From assembly GCA_013423325.1 (NCBI GenBank), contig BLJB01000054.1:62001-126000 (forward strand): DNA of 64,000 nt. The letters are read 5' to 3'. The notes under the pieces are model-generated. The model was not told the origin of the DNA. It made no database searches and saw only the letters and a list, made by a program, of their open reading frames with translations. The translations under genes and the position numbers were made by a program. Below are positions 55,101-64,000 of this stretch, one piece after another. How positions within the stretch are numbered: the stretch's first letter is position 1; every line of letters starts with the position of its first letter. Origin of the DNA: Usnea hakonensis (lineage: Eukaryota; Ascomycota; Lecanoromycetes; Lecanorales; Parmeliaceae).

Positions 55101-57843
55101 GCTCTCGGCAATCAAAAACCATTGACTTAGCGTCTTCAAGGGTGTGTGACCATATTTCCAGGGCCTTTTCGCTTTGTTCGGCATGTTCAAGTATTTGGCC
55201 CCTTCGTGCTTGAGATAATAAAAGCTAACGAGGTTTAACAAGTCAGCATTGGTTTGCGAGATCGATTTGTTGGTTCGATTGAAAAGTAAAACAAGGGCAA
55301 GAGGCTCTTTCGTCCTCAGATACCTGGTAAGACGGGTCCATGAGGCATGGCCAGGGACTTAAAGGTATCATCTCTCGAACAATCAATCAAGAGGTTGCTT
55401 GGGATTGTACATACCGTTCGTTCTTCAAAACGAGCCGCAGTATCATTTTGTTCTATCATGACCTCAAGGACTTCACCAACCGTACGCAGAGGTCCTTTAC
55501 CATTACCTAAGGCTCGCCTGTTGCGCGCTCCAACTTCAGGATGAAGACAGGTCTGTCGAAGTCGACTCAGCCAGTTACGCATTTTTTCGATGGTAGCGGG
55601 TGAATCAGGATTCCAGTCATCGCTTCGTGGAGCTCCTTCCAGATTCAAGCCGCAATCCTCGGTCATTTGTCCAAAAAGCGTCGAATAATGCTGTTCTTCG
55701 ATTTGCGTGAACGGTACAGTGATAATCACCCGCCTCTGCGGCGGCAATTGAATGTCGTCTTTAATCTGATATTTCGTGTGACGAAGAGCAAGGATACGAA
55801 AAATCCGCTTGAAGACATGTTTATGCTTCGTAACGAGACGTTCCCACACATGAGTGGGAAAATCGCAGTATGGTTTGTAGCATAAAAAGTCCAAAAGCCC
55901 GAAAAGATCCCTCGCATCTTTCTTTACCGGAGTGCCGCTGACACACCTGTTCAGACTCTGGAGTCAGAATTATTCTCAACCAGAAAGCCAATCTTAAATC
56001 GCATTGAAAGGACTTGAGATCATCTCTGCTCTTGAAGACGTCTTGGGACATAGAATTTGACATGGGCTCGAGAAAGGAAAGCTCAAAAACCTACATACCA
56101 AGCATTTTCTCTGGGAATAAGTTTAGCAACCTTAGCAGCATTTGAGACACCGCTTTCTACCATTTGGGCTTCGTCTAGCACTACTCGCCACCAGTGCATT
56201 TGTGTGAGTGGAGACAGCCTCTTCTTGTACCTCTTTTCGTGGCGTAGACTTCGGTGAGGTGTATCAGCATAGTGAATCTCTCTGGCGAGTACATTATAGG
56301 TTGTCAACACAACATCATGCTGTGTGCACTGGAGGATAAGCGCTTCGTGATCGCTTCTGCCTGCTTCGACCCGTAGGCCTTCGTAGATGTAGACACTGAG
56401 ACTAGGAGCGAGGACTTGCAACTCGCTTTTCCATTGTTGAAGTATAGCAGTAGGTGTAATTATAAGCGTTGCAGAGCACCGTGGTTTGGGGGAAGGAGAT
56501 TGCTTATCCGGATCCTGTAAATGTAGACATATCAGTGCAATCACTTCAACCGTCTTTCCCAACCCCATTTCTTCTGCGAGTATGCCTCCCTTTGGTTCGG
56601 AGCTCATATTCTTTGGCAGTTGCTCATCGGTTGTCACGATGCCCCAGAAATGGCTCACAAGGCATTGTCTGCCATCCCCATCATAAGTTTTCACAAACCC
56701 ATGCGGAAGCCCTGGAAGTTCCTCAGTAGGCTCATGGGCTCGGACGGCTCCTTCTCGCCAGAGAAGCCATTGAAGGGTTCTCTTTTGAAAGGGATACAGT
56801 TCACACTTGAGTTGATCGATTGATGGGACATCTGGGGCCATGCCATTGCCTTTAGGCACATGAACGTTATCGTAAAAGTCCCGGGGAGACCAGGATTCCG
56901 TCCTTTCTAGTAGGCTTTCAGGTGCGCAGATGTCTAGTATGTCGTTTCGAGAAACACCAATGCTATCAGACATGCTCCTTGCATCCAGCACTAAAACTCT
57001 AACGCAAAGATCGAGCGTGTGCACACAAGCATCGTGTTCGAGGCCGGTTGTTTGCGCACCAAGATCTAATTTTCGAGACCTCGAGAGTGTGATACTGCTC
57101 CTGACCAGAGCTTTTTGTTGCCGTCGACTTGGAGGGTTGATGGCTACCTGCAATACCCCTAACTACGTAGATTTCGAAGTCAGCACTGCTGACTCCAGGT
57201 ATACCATGGAGCTGCAAGGCAGCGTTCGGGACTGAAAAGTCGCTTTTGCTCTCGAAATGTTCCTTGCGACTTGAAATGATTATCGAAAGGAAGAATCCGA
57301 AATGTACGTACCGTCTGCGAATTGATGTCTGACCATATCACTTCGTCGAGAAGAGTATGCCCAGGTGCCGAGGTAATGCGACATGTGTATCCACCTTCTG
57401 GTCTCTCCGTGAATCGCTCCAATACGACCTGGTGCTCTTTGTCGGATGCATCTGGAGACGGCGATGGATACGACTCGCTTGGACTCTTCTGAAATACCTG
57501 GTCCAAAGTCAGCGTGTAGCGCAATAATCCTCGTCTATCATACCAGACTGATATCCACCCGTGCAAGAGTTAGGTAGTCATTAGAATCACTCGAGCAGAG
57601 GGCTGTCTGTGACGTATCCGACTTTCTTAATTTCCGCCTCTTTCTAGGTCGTTCGGGCTCTGGATCTTGAGATTCAGGAGATAACGTTTTGCGTCCGTCG
57701 AGGAAGGCAGCAAGATTCTGCGATATTTGATCTGAAATACTTTTTAGTAACTCAGCAGCTCGGGTTGTTGAAGAAGAGTGGCCAACCGTCGAAGCGCAGC
57801 CGAATGCTGGTGTGATGCATCGTGAAATTGAGATATGTGACAC
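52165..57843 (-). CDS. IRC20: SNF2 helicase with inserted RING, IRC20/SHPRH homologue
   Basis: My model has 13 exons, 57843-57544, 57497-57312, 57231-57205, 57162-56099, 55946-55415, 55224-54984, 54892-54435, 54378-54290, 54130-53563, 53408-53302, 53242-52897, 52841-52732, 52582-52165, totalling 1,481 residues with all phases closing. In order: Walker A GGILAEEMGLGKT, Walker B LDEAQMVE, SGTPVKKDARDLFG of the first helicase half, a long coiled-coil insert, a C3HC4 RING (CIICQQPF, CGHSYCMGCL, CPTC), then FSQFRDFLNVL, SSGLNLVNATHVF and ARVHRIGQ of the second half. This helicase-RING-helicase order is that of Irc20 and SHPRH, nuclear E3 ligases tied to recombination and damage bypass. The 27-nt third exon and the 190-nt intron at 55225-55414 are the least certain parts. 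Confidence 0.87.
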
Positions 57844-58231
57844 CCGATTTATGTTGGCGTGTGATTTTGATTATGGTACAAGTGAAGTGGCTGAGCGGTG
57901 CGCTGATAATCGGCTTCCATCTAAATGTGAGTCCATAAAGCAAAGTACTTCAGATACATAAGGTAGGTAGCTGGTAAGGTACTTGGTGAGGACTTAGATA
58001 TTGCGCTAGCTTAACGCCGAAACTAATCCCAAAGAACTCTAGACTTAGATCTCGGCAGGATCCAAATGGACCACTTGAGATTACTTTCAGGTACGGTAGA
58101 AGATGGTACGTAGTAAGTGGAAATGATGTTTGTGTATATATTCTATTCTATTCTAATCCTTTTTTGAGCTTCGTAATTCCGATACACCTTTGGGAGTGCT
58201 CGAGAGTCTATAGTCGGAACAGTTAAAGCGT
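57844..58231. other. IRC20 promoter side and SERCA 3' flank
   Basis: It contains AAGGTAGGTAGCTGGTAAGG at 57960-57979 and GGTACGGTAGAAG at 58091. No gene is seen. Confidence 0.4.
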
Positions 58232-61200
58232 CTATTCTTTCTTGGCTCTAATCTGCAAAGGCTTGGGTAGGTAAATCTTTCGCTCAGCGAATTTGAGGAT
58301 CTCGTCGATAAATCTGATAGCATTTGATTAGCATAACTCGACCCTGTGTGAACTCTGATTAGACTTACATTACGGGTATGCTTATCAGAAGCACGGCCTG
58401 CCACTCTTTCCAATTGAGCGGGACGATAGAGAAGAGCGTTTGTAAGAAAGGTGTGTAGAGGAGAGCAAAGTGAAGGACCATGGACAAGGTGATGGCGTAG
58501 ACTAGGATCATGTTGTCCCATAGCGGAAGCGTTAGGAGAGACTCGCTAGATGAGAGGGCGTTCATGGCATTGAGCATTTCAATGACGACCAAGCTGAGCT
58601 CGTTAGGGCGTGATGCTTTAGATCCTGGGGGACTACTTACATCGAAAGGGAAATCGTCGACGCAGCCTTTGCGCTCTCGTTTGAGAACATCTCACAGCCA
58701 AGCTCTGGAAACTGTGATGAACACTGGTGGAAGTGAGACTAAGGGGATTTCTTTAGCACCGATTTTAGTTCCAGTTTTCTTGTAGAGGAGCTCACCAATT
58801 GCCAGAATGTAATCTGGGGACCTTCTGAGTTAAACATGAACCACCAGGCATATCCGAAGACTGTTGCCCCACCCACGTAGATTCCGATGACCATGTATCT
58901 GAAAAATAGCCACCCACTGACCAGAGCCTCATCCCGGCCCCTCGGTGGCCTTCTCATTACGTCGTGGTCAGGAGGATTGAAGGACAACGCCGTCGCCGGC
59001 AGACCGTCAGTCACGAGATTCACCCACAATAGTTGAACCGGAATCAAAGCCTCTGGCATGCCAGCTGCTGCCGTTAAAAATATCGAAACAACCTCTCCAA
59101 TGTTGGATGAGATTAGGTAGCGAATAAATTGCTGGGTGTTGTTGTAGATCGACCTGCCTTCTTCGACAGCGCTTTCTATTGTTGCAAAATTGTCATCTGC
59201 AAGCACCATGTCCGCAGCCAGCTTAGCCACGTCTGTTCCAGATCCCATAGCAACACCAATGTCAGACTTCTTAAGCGCAGGCGCATCATTCACTCCATCA
59301 CCAGTCATCGCTACGACTTCACCGCTTGATTGCAGCAGATCCACGAGTTGGGACTTGTGTGCGGGCTCCGTTCGAGAGAAAAGCGATACTACCTTCGCAG
59401 CCTCGAGCTTTTCGGCGTTACTCAAGGCATCAAATTCTCTGCCAGTGTAGCTCTTTCCTTTCAGATCTTCGTGATCGCCAAAAACGCCAATCTGGCGACA
59501 AATAGTCTCGGCTGTATTCTGATTATCGCCAGTAATGACCACTACACGAATGCCAGCCTCTCTGCATTTCGTGATGGACTCTGCAACCTCAGGCCGTGGT
59601 GGATCAAGCATTCCTACTAAGCCGATCAAAGTCATGTTTTTCTCCAGATCACTGTACTCTTCCGTAGTCTTTGCGGAGCTTAATAGAGGGTTGGATCCAA
59701 CATCCTCTACACTGGCAAGCGCTATAACTCGAAGTCCGCGGTTCCCATACTCGACAACCTCCTCTGAAATAAGACGTGTGAGTTTTTCGCTCAGTGACAC
59801 CCTTTTTCCGTTCGAACCCACCAAAGCATGTGTGCATCGCTCCAGAATCGACTCTGGCGCTCCCTTGATAAGAAGGCGTTTTTGTGAGCCATTACCAACA
59901 AGAACAGACATACTCTTGCGGTCTCGCGAAAACTCGTACGTAGCAAGAAGTGGGTTCTTCTTCTCAAAGTACTCGCTGGTGTAATGTAACCTCTTATGAA
60001 CGGGCTTTCCTCTGGCCATCTGGTTTACGGCTGGTTCTGGGGTGCCTATCTTTTCAACAAGAACACGTAGTGCTCCTTCAGTCGGCTCGCCGACATTGCT
60101 GTAAGTACCAGTCTTTGAATCGAAAGACAAGCGCGATTTATTACATAACGCAGCGATTTCCGTCATCTTCAATACTATTGAAGACGATGCTGCCAGGTCG
60201 TTCATATATTTTCCACCGGATAGAATGCCGCCTTCTGGAGAAAACGTCGTCCCTTGAACATCGATTTCCTCAAGGTCGGTGCCAGATTCGTTCAAGAAAA
60301 CCATCTTGTTCACACTCATCTGATTAGTGGTCAGAGTACCTGTTTTGTCAGAGCAAATCACGCTGCAGCTGCCGAGTGTTTCAACTGAGGGTAGACTCCG
60401 GACCACTGCATTTTTAGCGGCCATTTTTCGAGTCCCTAGAGCCAGACAAGTCGTAATAACAACAGCTAGTCCCTCTGGAATTGCAGCTACGCCAAGAGAT
60501 ACGGCAATCTGCCCGTTTGCTTAGTAATTTCGTCTTTAATTGAATGCGGTCAGTAATACCTTGAGATAGTAAATGGCTCCTTTGGCCCAGCTGCCATGCG
60601 AAGGATCGTTAAAGTGTTGGATATTGATCAGCCAGACAAGAATGCAGATGACTGTGATGACCTTGGCGAGCATATCTCCAAAGTCGTTCAATTTTTGTTT
60701 CAGCGGCGTCGGTTCCGAAATTTGCGATGTGATACTTTCATGGATGTCTCCAATAGCCGTCGATGCTCCCGTCAAAACCACTAAAGCAGTGGCGTGACCT
60801 GTGACTACAGTCGTACCCGAGAAAAGCATGTTGACCTGATCTTGTTTAACAGCTCGTGAATCTTGTAGAGCCTTAGTATCTTTGCCGACGCTTTCACTCT
60901 CCCCAGTCAAGATTGCCTGATCAACATTGAAGCTGTTGCTCTGGATCGAGAGTAGTCTGCAATCCGCTGGAATCCGATCTCCCACTGCCACAGAAATGAT
61001 ATCTCCAGGTACGAGGTCATCCGCTTTTATGCGCTTCAACGCGCCGTTTCGAAGGACCTTGGCTTCATTGGCAGAGTACTCCTGCAATGCCGCAATGGCT
61101 TTTTCAGCGCTGCTTTCCTGGGAAACTCCAACGACGGCGTTCAGAATTAAGATTGTCAAGATCTGTTCTCACTTTAGCATAATCACCACTTAAAAATGTC

Positions 61201-61549
61201 TTGAATGCACTGACGACTGCAGGATCCACGAAGGCAGTCCATCCCTCCCCGTCCTCGAATAAAGCAAGGACAAATGATATTGCTGCAGAGCCCAAAAGGA
61301 TTATGACAAGTTGGTCCTTGAACTGTTCGAGAATGAGATGCCACAAGGGCGTCGGAGGATCTTCCGGCAAAGCTGTGGAGAAATTGTAAGCGCAGTCCAG
61401 CTCCAAACAGAGGTGTGGTGATGTACAGTACCATTACGCCCATACTTTCTCAACGCAATCTGAATCTGTTGTTCGGAGAGGCCTTGGTTTTGATCAGCTG
61501 CAAAGTATTCCAGAGCTTGCTCCGTGGAGGAGAGATATGAAGCGTCCAT
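58232..61549 (-). CDS. SERCA-type calcium ATPase, frame interrupted in exon 5
   Basis: Exons 61549-61432, 61372-61215, 61162-60560, 60508-58796, 58739-58641, 58593-58369 and 58313-58232. P2A-type motifs: ILTGESESV, AAIPEGLAVVITT, CSDKTGTLTTNQMSVNK with the phosphorylated Asp, KGAPESILERC, TGDGVNDAPALKKSDIGVAMG, then WVNLVTDGLPATALSFNPPD and the last helices with LNAMNALSSSESL. It would pump calcium into the ER. The exons total 2,998 nt, one too many. In exon 5 SHFHQCSSQFPELGCEMFS is in frame, but after four A (58680-58683 region) the conserved continuation ESAKAASTISLS is one base off, and the later exons follow that second frame. Read as given, the chain stops shortly after the next junction and loses helices 8-10. 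With one A less the protein would be 998 residues, the usual length. Confidence 0.85.
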
Positions 61550-62581
61550 AACGTGCCGAAAAGCCTGGATTGCCTCAGGACACTGACCCCGTAAGGACCG
61601 GAGGCTTCTTTGATGATGCCAGATAGTGTACGCTTAGAAAAAAGGACAGTGAGGAAACCAGATGCTAGGGAAAAGAAAATCTAGAAGATCAGGAATGAAA
61701 TGCATCTACTGTACGTGTCCTTTTTTGCTTTGATTGGCCTTCTTTTCCCCGAACAGCGGAACTCTTTCCGCCCCAAAGTCGACAGCAGAGCCTCAAGCCC
61801 TAAGGTACTCCGCGCGTACTAGCATTCACACCAACACCCGATTATGCAGCATGTTATGCTCTAGCTACCTGCTATTCTACATAGCTCTGCGCATTTAGAT
61901 GGTGAAGAGAATTGGAGAGCGGAGGATTTTCGGAAGTGCAAAGTCCAATTACTATGTTGCTTGGCATATCGACCAGGTCGCTAGTTAATTCATATTGCAG
62001 CCATTAGTCAATGAACGGGCCCCGAATATCTTCGCAACAACCTATACAATGCAAAATTAACGAAACCATTATCAGAACGGCCCTGGGCTGGCTTGAAGAT
62101 TGGTCATCTTGAAAATGATGACATCCATGGGCTGTAGAAAATTGAGTGTACTCTCTAGCAATAAGTTTATGCCGTCGTCACATGGATTGGACGGAGAGAT
62201 CTGTAAATCCTCATCGTACATTCATCGAAATGCGGAGCGAATATGCTACGGTATTACGGTACTTTACCCTACAGCAAGTCTAAGCTCTGAGAATAATAAT
62301 ATAAAAGTATACTCCGTGACTCCGTAAGGTCTGGTCAATGTTTGTTTATCAGCCCTATTTAGAGTACTCTACTTTTGGGGGAAACAGCAAACAGGGCTGA
62401 TTAGCGTCGTTGTCGCTTATTGCGCGGCTGGCGTAATTTGCTGTCAACACCTCACCACCACTCTTCCACTGATTTCGTCCTCGAGTCCTTTCATCGATTG
62501 TTGAACTGCACATATTTATATCAAACCTTGCTACGATCAGAAACTACTATTCACCTCTCCCAAACACCAACCTGATACACC
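61550..62581. other. Divergent spacer of SERCA and 14-3-3
   Basis: One kb with CTAAGGTACTCCGCGCGTAC near 61801 and TACTCCGTGACTCCGTAAGG near 62310. No gene is supported. Confidence 0.4.
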
Positions 62582-63877
62582 ATGACGAGCGAGGTGAGTT
62601 ATCTACGCGCCTATCAGTCCCGCTGGTCCCTCACACAAATTCCCCCTCTGCCATAAAGCCCGTCTTCAACAACAGCTGACCTGGAATTCGTGTTTATAGC
62701 GCGAAAGGTATGCATCCAAGCTCCTGCCAACACGCTTGGTGGATGAACTAAGTCTCTTGCAGCAAGACGTTCCTTGCGAGGCTGTGTGAGCAAGCCGAGC
62801 GCTACGATGGTACGCATTCGTTTCCACGCTCGGTCACGCGATAATCGTTTTACTGACGTTAATCGTTTCTAGAAATGGTCACATACATGAAGGTTAGTAA
62901 GCTGAATCTGTTCAATCGTCTGGTTGCTAACAGTGCACAGGAAGTCGCAAAGGTAGTACATCCCTGGCCAACAAGTCACCCGGAGAGATTGAATGAAAGA
63001 GGTCAAGATCTAATGCGAGGATAGATTGGCGGAGAACTTACTGTAGATGAGCGGAACCTCCTGTCAGTGGCCTATAAGAATGTTGTCGGGACCCGACGTG
63101 CTTCCTGGCGCATAATTTCGTCAATCGAACAGAAAGAGGAGTCGAAGGGTTCAGACAAGCATGTTGGTACTATCCGCGACTACCGCCAGAAAATCGAAAC
63201 CGAACTCGAGCGTGTATGCCAAGATGTCCTTGATGTGTTGGACGAGTCCCTCATCCCCAAGGCCGAGTCAGGCGAATCAAAGGTGTTCTATCACAAGATG
63301 TATGTGACGCGAGGAAGGAGATGGGAATTGCGCCATCGTTTAAATACCTGCTAAGTTCGATTTAGGAAGGGAGACTACCATCGCTACCTGGCCGAATTTG
63401 CGTCGGGTGAAAAACGCAAGGTTGCTGCTACTGCTGCCCATGAGGCGTATAAGGTATGAAATGCTTTTCAATTGCGCCTGCAACCTGCTCACGTCGGGTT
63501 AGAATGCTACGGACGTTGCACAAACTGAGCTCACACCAACGCATCCTATCCGCCTTGGCCTTGCCTTGAACTTCTCAGTATTCTACTATGAAATCCTGAA
63601 TTCGCCCGATCGCGCCTGTCACCTGGCCAAACAGGCTTTTGATGACGCAATCGCGGAGCTCGACTCCCTCTCTGAAGAGTCCTACCGCGATAGCACTCTC
63701 ATCATGCAGCTGCTCCGCGACAATCTTACCCTCTGGACTTCGTCAGATGGCGGTGACGCTGAGGCTGCCCCAAGTGGTGAGGCGTCCAAGGAGGGTGAGA
63801 AGGCAACTGAGTCCAAGGCCGAGGGTACTACAGCCAGTGAGGCTCCGGCCGAAGCTGCGCGTCCTTCTGAAACATAG
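62582..63877 (+). CDS. 14-3-3 protein
   Basis: Eight exons (62582-62593, 62700-62707, 62763-62809, 62873-62892, 62941-62952, 63025-63299, 63366-63453, 63503-63877) close to 278 residues. The chain reads TSERESKTFLARLCEQAERYDEMV, then YMKEVAKIGGELTVDERNLLSVAYKNVVGTRRASWRIISSIEQKEE with the conserved phosphopeptide-pocket Lys and Arg, FYHKMKGDYHRYLAEF, NSPDRACHLAKQAFDDAIAELDSLSEESYRDSTLIMQLLRDNLTLW. An acidic, variable tail follows, rich in Ala, Glu and Ser. It is a dimeric cytosolic adaptor for phosphorylated partners. Exons 1, 2, 4 and 5 are only 12, 8, 20 and 12 nt; each is needed to recover the family sequence. The isoform (of the usual two fungal paralogues) cannot be named. Confidence 0.93.
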
Positions 63878-64000
63878 GGGTCGTATAGGCCCAATCTGCT
63901 CTGGCATGGCCTTTTTTGTCATCGTCACTCTATCGAGCGGAGTGGTTTACGGAATGGTGGGATGTCAGCACAAGGTCTTCGAAGTTGTCTTCCATCTTAC

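Noticed and set aside
58739..58795. Explaining the SERCA frame change by a different acceptor for exon 5
   Set aside because: The conserved SHFHQCSSQFPELGCEMFS part fixes the frame right after the TTAG acceptor, so the shift must lie inside the exon.
1..64000. Search for CRISPR arrays, prophage, intact transposons or a secondary metabolite cluster
   Set aside because: No spaced direct repeats, no integrase, reverse transcriptase or transposase reading, and no polyketide or peptide synthetase motifs were found.

Overview
The window is nuclear DNA of a filamentous ascomycete (Pezizomycotina). The evidence is many spliceosomal introns of about 45-60 bp (GTAAGT-like donors, CTAAC/CTGAC-like branch points), compact genes on both strands, and fungus-specific families: eisosome protein Eis1, Ilm1, Erj5, Sfk1, Irc20 and a CP2-type factor with a C-terminal ubiquitin-like fold. 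The class cannot be fixed from this alone. I reconstructed most exon chains by hand; in nearly all of them the phases close exactly and the protein matches its family.

Layout, left to right: 3' end of RRP9 (+); RING E3 ligase (-); 2OG-Fe(II) dioxygenase-like protein (-); a 3.6 kb gene-poor stretch; NatB auxiliary subunit MDM20 (+); ILM1 (-); geranylgeranyltransferase-I beta CDC43 (+); tRNA-Cys (+); ER alpha-1,2-mannosidase (-); proteasome ATPase RPT4 (-); methylthioribose-1-phosphate isomerase MRI1 (+); C2-domain protein (-); a 2.5 kb gene-poor stretch; repeat-bearing C2H2 protein (+); CP2/grainyhead-like factor (+); proteasome beta7 PRE4 (+); ubiquitin-like acidic protein (-); two small membrane-protein candidates; FAH-family enzyme (-); class 3 lipase (-); J-domain protein (-); small membrane protein (+); ERJ5 (-); PRA1/Yip3 (+) directly followed by a basic low-complexity protein (+); tyrosine phosphatase (-); EIS1 (+); SFK1 (-); a 13-exon SNF2/RING IRC20-SHPRH homologue (-); SERCA-type calcium ATPase (-); 14-3-3 (+).

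This is mostly conserved housekeeping content. Functional themes recur without forming operons: secretory pathway and ER (mannosidase, Erj5, Ilm1, PRA1, SERCA), proteasome and ubiquitin (Rpt4, beta7, RING ligase, Irc20), and plasma membrane organisation (Eis1, Sfk1). I saw no biosynthetic cluster, intact transposon, CRISPR or phage.

The items most worth a second look are these. There is an apparent one-base insertion that breaks the SERCA reading frame before its last membrane helices. A 61-bp tandem duplication at the ILM1 start has created a three-codon upstream ORF. A long open frame behind PRA1 has no usable ATG. A near-perfect 17-bp-stem palindrome lies near IRC20. The 14-3-3 gene begins with a cluster of micro-exons. 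The C2H2 protein carries four degenerate repeats, and its true first exon lies in another frame.
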